NCBI GenBank assembly: GCA_007922225.1 | Contig: ML680003.1 | Location: forward strand, 62,001-126,000 | Direction of reading: 5' to 3' | Source: Emydura subglobosa | Taxonomy: Eukaryota > Chordata > Testudines > Chelidae | DNA length: 64,000 nt | Notes under the pieces: generated by a model | The model's database searches: none | The model's input: only the letters and a program-made list of their open reading frames with translations | Told to the model about the DNA's origin: nothing | Shown here: positions 23,920 through 36,035 of the stretch, piece after piece | How the letters are laid out: every line of letters starts with the position of its first letter | Numbering within the stretch: position 1 is the stretch's first letter | Position numbers and translations under genes: made by a program

Positions 23920-24470
23920 GCTGGGCAAATAATGGAATTTTTCAGTTTTTTGAGGGAAAGGGAAAACCCAAAACTCCAGTTCCATTCAAACTGAAACAAC
24001 TTTTTCCGTCAAACTGGAAAACTTGAAGAAGAATATTGTTTAGACTTGAATGAAATTCAAGACTTGAATTTCAAGCCAAACTAAAATGAAATTTTTGCTG
24101 TTTCTTTATTTGTTTTCAGTCAACCAATTTCCAAAAAAGAAAAAAAAATGTTAGGGGCGGTGTTTAGTTTTTCATTGCTGTTTTGGCTGTTTTGGAAGAT
24201 TTTTCTCCTGTGTGTGGGGGTTAGGGGGAGCTTTTCTTTAAAAAAAATAAACTGGCCAGATTTAAAATCAAAACACCATTTCAAATAAAAAGTTGAAACA
24301 AAACTTTTAAACTTTTTTTATAAAAAATAAAACAAATTGCCAACCAAAACTATCTGCTGAATACAACCCAAATTCAGTTAATAGTTCCTGACCTTTGATC
24401 CCCCCAAAATGAATTTTTTGGTGGAAAAACAATTTGCCAAACTATTTTTCACTCAACTCTCTATAGAAGC
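23920..24470. repeat. AT-rich, diverged interspersed repeat
   Basis: Recurring TGAAATTTTT, CAAACTGAAAC and TTTCAGTTTT strings are shared with 37130-37990 and 57900-58650. These blocks look like copies of one degraded family, not coding sequence. Confidence 0.45.
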
Positions 24471-24814
24471 TCCTAAGTGGCCCCCACAATCATTATAAAC
24501 TCTGCAGGGGTTCTTGCAAACAAGAAGTGAGGAGGCAGTGGACTTTTCAGTGGAGGTGTTTATGGTCACGCTACTTGTGTGTTTGGTGAGGCAGGCAACA
24601 TCCTGTACATGCAGGAATCTGGGCATTTATGGTCAGTAGATTACATTGCTATGCAGAGAAGTAAAGTGAAGAGGGTATATGAAAATTCACTGCCACGCTC
24701 TCTACTATTCTGCATCACACCAGCTCCTTCAAACATTAAATCCTCACTCAGCTCACAAGGGAAAATGAGTCTAAACAGTCACATTCTGCTCTCCATCTTG
24801 AAACCAACACAAAG

Positions 24815-25110
24815 ACTGAGGCTTGATCTATGCTCAAAAGGTAGATCGACCTAGCAATGATGTTCAGGGCTGTGAAAAACTGAACAGCTTGTGCAACATA
24901 GTTAAATTCACCTAATCCCCAGTGTGGATGCAGCTAGGTCAGCAGAAAAATTCTTCCATCAACCTAGTTATTGCCTCTTGGGGAGGTGGATTAACTGCAT
25001 TGACGAAAAAACTTCTCTTGGTGTAGGAAGCATCTACACTACAGTGGCAAACAACATCAATGCCATAGATGGGACATTGTAGTGGCTGTAGTGTAGATGT
25101 ACCAAGAGAG
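24815..25110. mobile_element. Harbinger-like MITE
   Basis: It begins GGCTTGATCTATGCTC and ends GTAGTGTAGATGTACC. It is the first of three adjacent related elements. Confidence 0.5.
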
Positions 25111-25383
25111 AGATAGAGTTGGAACAGCAATGGGGGCTGTGAGTCAGGACTGAGGGGCACTAGCAGAGCTGGGGGTGGGGGGGCAGAGCTGGATTAAGAA
25201 GAGGTTATGATTTGGGACCAAGGAGCATCAACAGAGCTGTGTGTGTGGGGAGGCCAGGACTGGGATATCAAGGGGCTGAGAGTCAGGGTTGAAGTGCATC
25301 AACTAATCTGTATGTACAGGGCAAGCCTAGACAGCTTTCCATTCCCTTGTGCATTGAACCTGCGATTTTTAAAAGGCATCAGA

Positions 25384-25668
25384 GGGTATGTCTATACTGA
25401 CGGCAGCAAAGTCGCAAATCAACCTATCTGGATCGACTGAGCAGTCAGTGAAGACCCGCTCAATCGATCCAGAAATCGACGCTGGTAAACCACCCCCTCA
25501 AGTGGCATAGCGCTGCCTCGACGGGAATATGATTCCCATTGGTACAGTGCAGTGAAGATGCAGAAAGGAAGCACAGCAGTCGACAGGAGTTACACAAGCT
25601 ACTCTGTGTAGTTGGTGTAACTCCCATCGACTGCCGCCAAATCATCAGGTAAGTGTAGACCAGGGCTA
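25384..25668. mobile_element. Harbinger-like MITE
   Basis: It begins GGGTATGTCTATACTGACGG and ends AAGTGTAGACCAGGGCT. Internal copies of ATCGA(C/T)-rich sequence are inverted around its middle. Confidence 0.55.
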
Positions 25669-25677
25669 AGAGAGTGA

Positions 25678-25933
25678 GGCCTGGTCTACACTGGGAAATT
25701 AGGTTGGTATAACTATGTCCTCAGGGGAGCAAAATATCCACGCCCCCGAGCAATGCAGTTAAACAACCTAATTCCTGGTATAGACAGTACTTTTCTCCCA
25801 TCAACATAGCTACAATCTTTCAGGGAGATGGCTTAACTACAGTGATGAGAGAACCCCTCCCATCGGTGTAGGCCGCATCGTCACTGAAGCGCTGCAGTGG
25901 TGCTGCTGAAGTGGTTTGTGTGTAGACAAGCCC
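25678..25933. mobile_element. Harbinger-like MITE
   Basis: It begins GGCCTGGTCTACACTGGG and ends GTGTGTAGACAAGCCC, followed by TTA, a typical target trinucleotide. Confidence 0.6.
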
Positions 25934-26039
25934 TTAGCCACCCAAATCCCACTGGACTCCTACCCTAAATTCACTCAAGTCTTCATCTGAAGGAGCAGGG
26001 TCTTTCATAGCAGCACTACTCAATGCTGCCAGTTCATTC

Positions 26040-26440
26040 CCCTCTATGTCAAAATCATTTGTATTCCCAAGTATTTCTGAGGTGCGTAGGACCAAAGTAT
26101 TACAGCCTTCAGGAGATGAGGCTATTATGTGCCACAGGCAAAGAACGGGAGGGACCCAGGTGCACCAGTGCTCGAGGGCCCAATGGCCAGGAAACGATTA
26201 AGCAAGATACACCCAGATAAGCCTGCAAGTGACTTGCACCCATATGTTGCAGAGGAAGGGGAAAACCCCCCAAAGTCACTGCCAATCTGAGCTGGGGGGA
26301 AATTCCTTCCCAACCCCACATACAGTGACCAGTTAGCCCCTGCGCAGGTGAACAAGAACCAGCCAAGCACCAGAGAGAGAGAATGTTCAGTGCCACCTCA
26401 GAGTCATTGCCCACCGGGCCAATGTCCCGTCTCCAGCCTT
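26040..26440. repeat. LINE-derived repeat, antisense
   Basis: AAGTCACTGCCAATCTGAGC followed by GGGGGAAATTCCTTCCC recurs in variant form near 59860-59900 and, inverted, within 8215-8260. No open frame of note. Confidence 0.5.
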
Positions 26441-27840
26441 GATGCTGTTATCCAAATAACAAATATCACAGGATCTTTTCAGGGGATAAGGCAACAAGCC
26501 AGGACAGAAATTTGGTAAATAGTATCAATAATGCAAATACCAGGGAAACAGGATCAACACTGTAACAATACCAATATTGTGCTCTACAAATACAGAGATT
26601 CTTATTAATAAACTATACTTCATTGACATATGTTTTAATTGGTACTTTCATTCACACTCATGCACACAGACAGGCATACACAGACAGGGAGACAGACAAA
26701 CATACATAGGGGTCTCACAGATGTTATAGTTACCAGCCTCTTGGTGCTTGTGGTAGTCACTGGCCAGGTGACTGTAGCATGGGGGTGAGGAACAAGGTTC
26801 TGCTGATGCGCAGCGGTGCTGGCTGGTGTGATGATGTAGACCTGAAACTCCAGCCTTCATCTTTCTGTCCCATTTTATAAGGACAAGACCCCATGTAAGT
26901 TTATGGGTTTTTGCTTTGTCATGCTGCATCTGCATTTGGTGTGATCCTTAATCACCCACGTTGTTGCAAGCCTGATCAGATTTTGTCCTTTAAAGTGGGC
27001 TGACTCCAAAGTTATCAGGGTGGACTCCTCTTCGGCCAGTTGAGTGGTAAAAGTTATTATCTTTGCTCCTTTCTTCCTCCCTCAAACGTTTTAGGTGAGG
27101 CTGGTGTTTTCTGTGTCTGTTTCGACATACCTTCCTTAGACTATTTGTTCAATCACTCTCCCTGTCTACACCCACCTCAATTGCTCAGCCATTCACACTT
27201 CAATCACTCAGTGCCAACCCTTAGCTGAAGAATTCCCATATTATTTTTAAAGCAAACATTATTTCATTTTTGCCAGTGTCTTTCACAATTAGGTCTTTCA
27301 CAATTACATTTCACAGTGTGGCTTTTTATACTTAAAATAGGGTTTTTACAAATATATTGAAAGTGGGTAAAATAAACAGATAAAGTGGTCAGTGGATGGT
27401 TTTACAAACAATCTTAAAACAAATAGAATTATACAAAGTGCAGTAAATGAAAAGGCTGAAGTGAACATTTAAAAGGGTAGAACAATAAGAGTCAGTTGAG
27501 GTTTTAACTTTTGATTAAAGTTGCAATGTGAAGTGCTTCTTGGTAGGAAGGGAGGGGGGCGGTGTTTGGCTCTGTTTTTTCATGTATTTCATGAAAACAG
27601 GATTGGGCCAGCAATGCTTCAAAAGAAGGAGATAAAAGAAAACAAACAAACAAAAACCAGAATACATTGAGGGGAGGAATATCGCTTCCTGACCCCAGCA
27701 GGTGGCTGGCTCAAACCCTGAAGGCATAACAAAGGGCATAAACCAAAAATGAGTTCCAGGCTGCGGAGCCCTGCCACCCACCTTCACAAGCAACCCTATC
27801 ATACAGTTGCACTCAAAAATTTGTACAATTCTCTCTCAAA
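26440..27840. other. Repeat-poor stretch, nothing recognised
   Basis: Contains a CA/GACA-rich patch (26650-26710) and AT-rich sequence. No exon pattern or protein similarity was seen on either strand. Confidence 0.4.
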
Positions 27841-27844
27841 ACTA

Positions 27845-28050
27845 ACTAAGTTGTTTGCTCCACAAGGCCTACTGGGAGGCTGTTCCAGAACCTCATGTCT
27901 CTGATTGTTAGAAACCTGACTGTTAGAAACCTGTTAGAAACCTTTTTCTAATTTCCAGTTCCCTGAATTTGTCCGTGGCCAGTTTAGAGCCATTTGTTCT
28001 TGTGCCAACATTGTCCCTGAGCTGAAACAGACTTCGACCTGCAATGTGAG
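27845..28050 (-). repeat. CR1-like LINE fragment, antisense
   Basis: GGCTGTTCCAGAACCTCATG, a triplicated GTTAGAAACCTG, and TTTGTTCTTGTGCCAACATT are CR1 landmarks in reverse. Confidence 0.65.
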
Positions 28051-28599
28051 CAGACACAGGAGGTGAACACACACACAGTATGTCAACTGGGGCTGGCTGG
28101 AAATTGTTCAATTTGGAAATACCACCATGGTGCCCCATGGGAATTGTAGTCCAGTTTGTTCATCTCTCTGGGATTCCCATTTGGACTACATCTGGCAGGA
28201 TACACCACAGCCACAGACTCATATTGCACAACTTCCTGTCACCCAGAATGGAGGCTGGGCTGCATTATTCTGTTATAGAGAATGGGAGCATGAGGCATCC
28301 AAACTACAACTCCCATAAGGCACTGCGCTGGCATTTCCAAATGGAAATGTTTTCATTTTCAATTTTTCACTAAAAAGACAACATTTGCTGAGAGTGCAGG
28401 GAAAAAATCAATTTTCTGGCCAATTGACACAATCTGTTTGGTGTTTGATAAGGCCTCTGACAACGTCCAAGAAAGAGACTATAATGCAACTGAACAGTGA
28501 TGTGGTGAAAGGCAAAGTATGGATCAGACATGGCTAAGAGACAGGAAATGAACTGTAGGAATAAATGGGTGAAAAGTTAAGGGTCTGAGCCCATGTCAG

Positions 28600-28996
28600 C
28601 ATAGGCGTGTGCAGCACATTTCATTAGGGTGTGCACCACGGGAATTTTCATTAGGGTGTGCACCCGTGATCTTTATCGGGGGTGTCAAACTCAATTCCAC
28701 CGGCGGGCCAGATTTGAATTACTCGCCGGTGGAATTCTTGTCGTGTTCTAGTCTCTGACGCGAAATGTCGCGAGGAGCGGTATTTCGGCAGATTGCGGCG
28801 TGTTCCCATCCACCGCAAAATTTCGCCGCTCCTTCTTTTTCGGCGGCAGCTCGCTGTGTCCTGAAGTCTGCCGAGAAATTGCACGGACAGCACTCTTTCG
28901 GTGGCACCTCTACCCTCTACCGCGGGCCGTGTGTTTGACACGCCTGCATTACGATGTGCCTGGGCACACCTGGCACACCCCGTGTGCACGCCTAGG
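28600..28996. mobile_element. hAT element with 8-base target duplication, carrying a nested hAT
   Basis: CATGTCAG is present at 28592-28599 and 28997-29004. Between them lies a 397-base element whose left end CATAGGCGTGTGCA and right end TGTGCACGCCTAGG are imperfect inverted repeats (11 of 14). Confidence 0.82.
28677..28946. mobile_element. Inner hAT-like element nested in 28600-28996
   Basis: The left end CGGGGGTGTCAAAC and right end GTTTGACACGCCTG are inverted repeats of a hAT family. The 270-base interior is CpG-rich (CCGGCGGG, GTCGCGAGG), unlike its host element. A clean target duplication was not found. Confidence 0.65.
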
Positions 28997-29631
28997 CATG
29001 TCAGTGAGGAGTTTTGCCTTCGATTTTAATGGGAGCAAGAATGAGGCCTAAGTTTATGTGAACGGGGTAAATTCCTGTAGGGGGTTTCACTGAAATACGA
29101 GCTTATCCAAAAGCAAATACTTTCTTGAAGGCAAACACACAGCAGAAATGAAGGAAATTTAAGCAGATGGGACATAGGTTCTTGGGCCCAGATCCTCCAA
29201 GGTGGTTAGACACATAACCCCTATTGATTTCCATTGGAGTTAGGCACCTAAATGTCCTATCCCATCCATTTCTAAATCATTACACTTAGTGGGACGGGGT
29301 GTACCAACAACCACACTGGACAGGCGAGGGTTAATGAATAGCTTGGGGCTGGATCGGCCTTGCTTCTCCGTACCTGCAAGGTGGGTCAGGCCTGGAGGGA
29401 TGATCTTAAATGGAGTAGCCCAGCTCAGATGCTGGCAGCCCTTTAGGGTATGTCTACACTACAAAGTAAGCCCAGGGTTAGTGGGACTCAAATCAGCTGA
29501 CCCGTGTTAGGGCACTTGGGGCTTGAGCGTCTATGTTGTATTTTAACCCTACATCAAGACTTTTCTAACCTGTGCTCAAACCTAGGGCTCTGGCATCGGC
29601 ACTGCAGTGTGCAGACTCATATCAACATAAC

Positions 29632-30381
29632 CTAGGGTTACCACCTTTGAAATGCAAAACAACTGGCACCGCCCACACCACAAGGCAAGCCCCTGCAACT
29701 CCAACCACAAGGCAACTCCACAACCGCCCCCTTCAACAGTCACTTAAGATATCTAGAGAGATAACACTTATAGACAAGAGTGACATCATTTGCTTACCTT
29801 GGTTGTGGTTCTCCAAGCCGCTTTGTTTGTGCCCGGCTTCACTGAGATTATTTTTTCCCAGACTGCAGTGATTCTATATTTTAAGTATATACTTGAATAT
29901 GAACGATGTAGAACTTTATACATAAAGAAAATTAATTAAGTCTAGTTCTTGAATTTGTATTTGCCCTTTGATTTTGCTGTTTCCAGCAATTTTTTATTTT
30001 TAACAGCAACATCGTAGAATTCCAGACAGAAAGAGTGGAGGTTGCATCTAATGCAAAGATCACTTTCAACACTTTGACATCTAGGCAATTCCTCTCAGGA
30101 GTCCCAAAGTTTAGTTGTGGGCAGCCAGCTGCTGTACTGTCAGCAGTTTTGATCTATTGTTGCTTAAACTGCGGAAGTGGGAACACTGCAGCATCTTTAG
30201 CTGAATGCAGAAACTTTTCACACTAGCTATCCCAGTGTATTGTGATAATAATGCAAATCTTTAGATCCATGTTAAAAAAAAAAAACACTGACAGATTAAA
30301 TTTTTTTTCTGGCAACAGGCATATCCAAAAAAAAAAAAACAACTGGCCAGGCCTATCAAATACCGACCGGGTGGTAATCCT
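29632..30381. mobile_element. Nested DNA transposon within the Harbinger copy
   Basis: The left end TAGGGTTACCACC and right end GGTGGTAATCCT are inverted repeats. The flanks AACATAAC (29624-29631) and AACGTAAC (30382-30389) form an imperfect 8-base duplication (7 of 8). Confidence 0.6.
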
Positions 30382-30699
30382 AACGTAACCATATCCCAGA
30401 GTCCTTAGCGCCCTCTCCTCCTCCCTTTGAAACTTGGCTGCTGTAGACCAACGACCTAGGTGCATTCTGGGAAAATTTTACTGTCCACCATGCACATGGT
30501 CAGGAAGCAATTCCCTTTGCAAATGGCTTGATCGATTCGCTCTCCATTGCAGGTCCAAGGGGCTCTCTGGCAGTGTGCTTGCAGGTGATCAGAAGAGAAG
30601 AGGTTAATGCTGACCTGAGCTGCTGCCGTTTGCAAAGGGGAGGTAGCTTCCATTTTCAGTAGAGTGGATTGTAAATTGTGGGGACAGAGAGGACAAAGG

Positions 30700-31440
30700 A
30701 AGTCATCTGTGGAATCAAAGAATTAATCATAGAATTGATTATAGAATGCCTGGCCTGAAATTGATTATAGAGGGCCTGGCCTGAAACTGGGTAGCCTGAA
30801 CTGTGATGGAAGCCCTCAGGTTAAATCAGTGACAGAATGCCCCAAACAGAGACTGAGATAAAGATGCTAAAATCCCACAGGATGTCTCAGGACCACAGTT
30901 TAAATGCAAACTCCTTTTGTGAACTCTAGCCCTTTTGAAGTCTGTGAATAGACATCTCCTGTTCTGGTAAGTATCGGGGGTATGTGCCCTGCTGTCTTCC
31001 TGGCCCCATTGGAACTTACTCCATACAAATTAGCATTTTGACATGTATTGTGTAGCCACTCATCTTTGGGTGATAGCCAGGGTACCTGAAACACATTGTA
31101 TAATCAAATGGCTCTTTGGTCTTTCCTGTGAAAACATCTGGTCTATCCCATTATACATATAATTGTCTTTCCTGAACTGTTAATCAAATTCCACTATACG
31201 ATCAACATGTAAATGAACCTAAGTAACCCCTATATAAGTCTTTTGTATCTGGTAGCCAGGGGAAGTACATTTGCCCAGCATCCAGATATGCTGCTTGACT
31301 TCCCTATAGCCACCTGGGTTTTCCCTATGGCTATAGTATTCCCCATAGCTATGGTTATGTGATTGTGTGTGTGTCACAATTAAAGCTGCACCCACCCAAA
31401 CTCTAAAATGTAGCAGTGTGACTTTATTTTTCCTCAACAC
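30700..31440 (+). repeat. Solo-LTR-like sequence
   Basis: A TATATAAG box at about 31230, GT-rich sequence and AATTAAAG at about 31378 precede a CCTCAACA end near 31440, in LTR-like order. The left boundary and target duplication are unclear. No retroviral genes adjoin it. Confidence 0.35.
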
Positions 31441-31479
31441 GTCCCATGGAAGTGTGATCTGAGTGTCCCTAGCTAGTCT

Positions 31480-31650
31480 TTATTTGCCAGAAGCTGGGAA
31501 TGGACAACAGGGGATGGATGATTTGATGATCCCATTCTGTTCATTCCCTCTGAAGCACCAGACATTGGCCACTCTGAGAGACAGGATATTGGGCTAGATG
31601 GACCATTGGTCTAACCCAGTATGGCCGTTCTTATGTTCTTATTGTGGAAT
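31480..31650 (+). repeat. CR1-like LINE 3' tail, sense
   Basis: GGGCTAGATGGACCATTGGT and CAGTATGGCCGTTCTTATG are present. It is the sense counterpart of the copy at 6118-6385. Confidence 0.7.
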
Positions 31651-32589
31651 ACCTCCAGTTGACTCCCAGGACCTGAGTCTGGCACCCTGGGTCTGAGCCC
31701 TGAGTTAACACAATTGCAGTGTAGACACAAAGGGGGTTAGGCTTGTGCCTGGGCTCAAGCACAGGCTTACGTTGCAGTGTAGACATACCCTTAAACTGCA
31801 GCTCCCAGAGAAGGCTCAGCTGCCGGACCCCCTTAAGGGGAAGGCAGGCCTGCAGCGGAAAAGTTACTGAAGGACTTCTTACTGCTGATGTGCTAAACAG
31901 GACTGCAGCCTGCTAGAGGCTCCCTGGAGGAAGAGAGGCCTGCTATGGGCATGTGTTGGTTCACTTCTGTTTCTTGTCCCTTTGGATCTTTGCTAGTCAA
32001 TGAGGCTTACAAGGCTGAGTCTCCTGCAGCTGGACTTGTGCAGACACTGAAGCTCAGAGTGGGATGTGGCTGGGTCACACCTCAAGGGGGAGCTGTGGGA
32101 GACCAGATGCATGAGTGCTAGGTACATATTTTTTTAGTCCTTGCTTAACCCTGAGGGTAATTGGAACAAAGAGTCATGAAATGCTAAAACTGTATTGTAA
32201 TGTTCAGCCACCAGGAAGCACCACATGTAACATACCTGACCTAAGCTGGTACCCACATTCCTAGCCGTGCAATAACACCTCGTGCATCTCTCTTCCTGAT
32301 GGAAGCTCTGTCGCCCATCCATGTCTGGTACAGAACCCTGATGGACTAGGAGCAGCCCTGTAGCCTGCTGTGTACAAGGAGTACATGATGCAAACTCTCA
32401 AGAAAACAGGTGGATATTGTCTCTTGATATCTTCAAATCTGGACTGGATGCCTTTCTGGAAGATGCTTTCATCAAACACAAAAAATTGGGCTCAGAACTG
32501 GGGTAACAGGGTGAAATCCTCTGGCCTGTGCTGTACAGGTCAGAAGAGATGATGAAAATGGTCCCTTCTGGCTCTAAATATCTATGAAT

Positions 32590-32775
32590 AAAAGAGGGAT
32601 GAGGTGGGTGAGGTAATATGAAATGTTGCTGTAGTAGCCATGTCGGGCCCAGGATATTAAGAGGACAAGGTGGGGAAGGTTGGTCCAATCAAAGATATTA
32701 CTTCCTCCTTCCCTGCCTTGTCTCTCTAATATCCTGCAACTGACACAGCTGCAACAACACGGCATATATGAAAAA
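32590..32775. repeat. Interspersed LINE-like repeat
   Basis: TTGCTGTAGTAGCCATGTCG, CCAGGATATTAAGAGGACAA and an inverted copy of the same words (GTCTCTCTAATATCCTGC) are present, suggesting two head-to-head fragments. Confidence 0.55.
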
Positions 32776-33199
32776 AGCAGCATTTAAACATAGCCTGTAG
32801 CAGGGATCAGCTAAGGCAGAAGGAGCCCTTGTACACTCCCATCCAAGAGAGAGTTAGGCCTGGTGGGCCAGTTTCCTTACACAATTACTATCTGGTTTCT
32901 GGGTTTAACTTTCTTTTCAGACAACACAATATAATGTTGCCTCTTTTCACCGAAGCGGCAATATATGGAGCCTTTGAAGCAGCTGGCGCTAGCCTCTGTC
33001 AGAGACAATATGCTGGACTAAAGGGACCTCAGGTCTGATCCAGTCTGGGGATTCCTATAGTCCTTCTGGTTGATAAAACTTTTGTGGTGTTGCCGGGGCG
33101 AGATCTGATCCCAAATGAATTACGGGTCAGTTACCAGAAGACAATTCACATTGTCTAGGATAGGGGACACTGACTCTGAGCTCAGTGATCAGGGTAGAA

Positions 33200-33520
33200 A
33201 TTCAGAGTGGTTCCACAGCAATCAGTGGAGTCAGATCAGGATTCTGATCTCAGTGACACCAGTGTAAATCCAGAGTGACCCCACTGCTGTCAATGAGGCT
33301 GGATTCTGATCTTATTGACTTCGGTTTAAATCCAGTGACCCCACTGCTGTCAGTGAAGCTGGATTCTGATCTCATTGACCCCAGGATAAATCCAGAGTGA
33401 CACTAGTGAAGTCAATGGAATAACTCTGGATTTACCCCATTGGGAGACCAGAATTTGGTTTATTGAAGGTACTGAGGTTATTACTCTGGATTATACCAGT
33501 CTAACAGAAAGCAAAATTCA
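33200..33520 (-). repeat. Tandem array of the CTCCAGATTTACAC-type unit, inverse orientation
   Basis: AAATCCAGAGTGACCCCACTG, GCTGGATTCTGATCTCATTG and variants repeat about every 60 bases. Read on the minus strand they match the array at 21385-21610. Confidence 0.65.
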
Positions 33521-34094
33521 GCCCATTGCTGGGCTCAGACAGATGCTGATATCAGTCAGCAATGCTGTAGACTTTCTGTTTCTTTTAGACGCTGGGGAAA
33601 TCCCCATGCACTTGCTCTGGCCGTGGTCCTGCTCAAGCCATGCTCTTGGTTCATCAGGGTTTTCCCAGCCTGTGCTTCCCCTTGAAAAGGTGACATTAAC
33701 CGCTGCCTTGCCAGTGACCTCATTGCCTTTAACACTTTTCAGAGCGCTGATTGGCTCCCGGGTCCAGTCTGTTTATCTGCTCTCCCAAAGTGAGCGGCCT
33801 CAGTATAATAAGGGGAGAAAGGGCATGTGTGTGTAAACTAAGGGCCTGCTACCAGGGCAGGAGCACATGGGTGGGGAGCACGCACCCTATTACATGATAG
33901 GCCCGTTACCTGCAGAGAGGGTCTATGACCTGGAGCTTGTGCAATTAACCATTTTGACTCCAGGGGGAGCAGATGTGCCTGAAAGCCTGGACTGTCCCGT
34001 GGTTTCTGTAACGCCTGCAGCCTCTGGCACTTGGCTGAGCCTCTGATGTTAGCCATTGAGTGCTTGTGTGCCCCAGAGACCAACCCTCTTCAGG

Positions 34095-34480
34095 TGTCCT
34101 CCCTCCTCCATTCTAGTTGACACCCCATCTTGTGCCAGCCCTGCCCTGCATGCAGTTCCAGGTCCCACCACTGGCTCCAGGCCAGCATCCAAGGCCAACT
34201 GAGAGCCTGGATCCTGATCTTCAAATAACTAATGGATCAAGCCTCAGCTACAGACCACATTTCAATCTATGGAACCCTCGCAACAGGTGCACTCCTCTGG
34301 GACAACGCAGCTCACAGAGCCCAGAACAAAAGCTAGCAGAGCTGCGTGCAAAGCATGCTCCATCCTGGGGCTCTGGCTGTGGAACAATGTTCCCGAGGAG
34401 ATCAGACACACCTAGAGTCTGGCCATCTTCAGGAGACATTGCAAAACCTTTCCACCGTAAGCAAGGCTCATAATTTGAAC
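34095..34480 (+). repeat. L2-like LINE relic (C-terminal region)
   Basis: The frame through LWNNVPEEIRHT followed by SLAIFRRHCKTF resembles the end of L2/CR1-clade ORF2, interrupted by a stop after RHT. Confidence 0.5.
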
Positions 34481-34660
34481 ACCCCATTTACTCCCAATGC
34501 CCCACCCTCCAAAAACAAAACACCCTCCCCCAAGCAGGGTTCTGATCCCATACAGGGAGAAGAGCCAGAGACTCCAGGAAATCCACTAGGGACTTTGCTA
34601 TTGATGTTATGTGGAAGGTGCCCAGATACAATGGTGATGGGCAGCTGGATGGAATTCTAA

Positions 34661-34927
34661 GGGTGTGCCCACACTGCGATAAGGAACCCATGGCACCGAG
34701 TCTCACAGCCCAAGGCAGATTTCTCGAACCTAAGGGATTGGGGCTGTGGAGCTATAAAATTGCAGTGTAGACATTCGGGCTCAGGCTGGGGCCTGTCCTC
34801 TGAGATCCTGCCCCCTCACGGGATCTCAGAGCCAGGGCTCAAGCCCAAGCTGCCCTGGAGCCCAAGTCGGATGACGTAGGCCATTTGGGGTCATGCTGCA
34901 TGTCTTTTATCGTGTGTAGCCATACCC
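34661..34927. mobile_element. Harbinger-like MITE
   Basis: It begins GGGTGTGCCCACACTGCG after TAA and ends GTAGCCATACCC before TCA. Confidence 0.55.
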
Positions 34928-34929
34928 TC

Positions 34930-36035
34930 AGATGGTTAGATCTGCAGGGTGCCAGCAAAAGAGAAGGGGCTGGTGGGCTGAGGACAAGGAGCAGATACCT
35001 TTCTCTCTCTCACCCTCCAACCTTAACTCTGCCTCTCTTCACCCCTTAGGGAGATCACAGCACCATACCAGCCTCTGCCAACCAGTGGCGATACCTACTG
35101 GGTCAATATCGCTGCCCAGTTCACAACAAGGGATGACAGGGTGTATGAACAGGAGTGGCGATTGCGAGCAATGCTGGGCACAGAGAGAATGACAGGTCTA
35201 TTTAGGGAGGAGATTAAATTCTGTTATCCCTGATCCCACCACCATTCTCAAGGGAGCAGCGTTAAGCTGGTGTGGGAGTTTCTACCTTCGCTTTGCATTT
35301 CCTGATTTCCCCCAAAGTTTCTGGGGAATTACGTCCTTCCATTCTGGAAGGGCCCAGGGAACACAGGACAGTGCAGAAGCTGCACCCTTAACTCTGCCTT
35401 CATGATTTTTTGTTGCATGTGGAGCTTAATTTCTATTTACGGTGCATACCTGAATTTAATGCCTTACCTCACAGTCTAATTAAAGCACAGGCTTAAATTT
35501 CTCCCGCTCTTTTCCTTGCTAAAGACGATTTACAGTTAGTGACAGTGAAAGGTGAGTCAGGCTTTGGCAACAAATTTTTCAGTTTATGGGAAATCACTGA
35601 AGAGAAAATAAGACACTGGTCAGGATCAATTTGGCAGAAGGCTAACTTGGCTGCCCAGTGCTGTTTAGTTTTCTCTGTTCACCTCCCTCTCCACTATGGA
35701 TCGCAGAATGTGGTTTGTTTAGCTAGCAAAGAGAAATAACAAGTTTGGGGGGGGGGGAGGGGAATAGTGCACCTGGTAAACAAAGGAGACAGAGAAGAAG
35801 CATGAGTTGTGTGAAAACCAGTTTATTGTGTCGGCAGCTGTCAGAAGCCACTGGTTTCAGATGGATAGTGATCCCATATGTCATGACCAGGGAGAAGCCC
35901 AACTCCCTGCCCCACCCCTTCCCAGCAACAAGGGGATTTTTGCTTGACTCAGCAAATGCATGTTATGTGAGGGGCTTCCCCACTGCAGGCTCTGGGGAAA
36001 GTTATTTCATTCAGCTCAGCCACCGAAGAGGAAAG
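34930..36035. other. Upstream flank of the Ig-domain gene
   Basis: No coding similarity was recognised. A G run lies at 35748-35759. The last 100-200 bases before the ATG are probably 5' untranslated leader; no clear TATA box was identified. Confidence 0.35.

Larger units (their letters stand above)
29446..31790. mobile_element. PIF/Harbinger element, 2.3 kb, with later insertions
   Basis: TTA occurs at 29443-29445 and 31791-31793. The ends are GGGTATGTCTACACTACAAA on the left and, read from the right, GGGTATGTCTACACTGCAAC. TTA duplication plus these ends define the superfamily. No transposase frame survives inside; most of the length comes from nested insertions. Confidence 0.8.

Noticed and set aside
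29345..29365. TGGATCGGCCTT, which reads WIGL and could hint at another lectin exon
   Set aside because: Neighbouring codons carry no other lectin-domain residues, and no splice sites fit.
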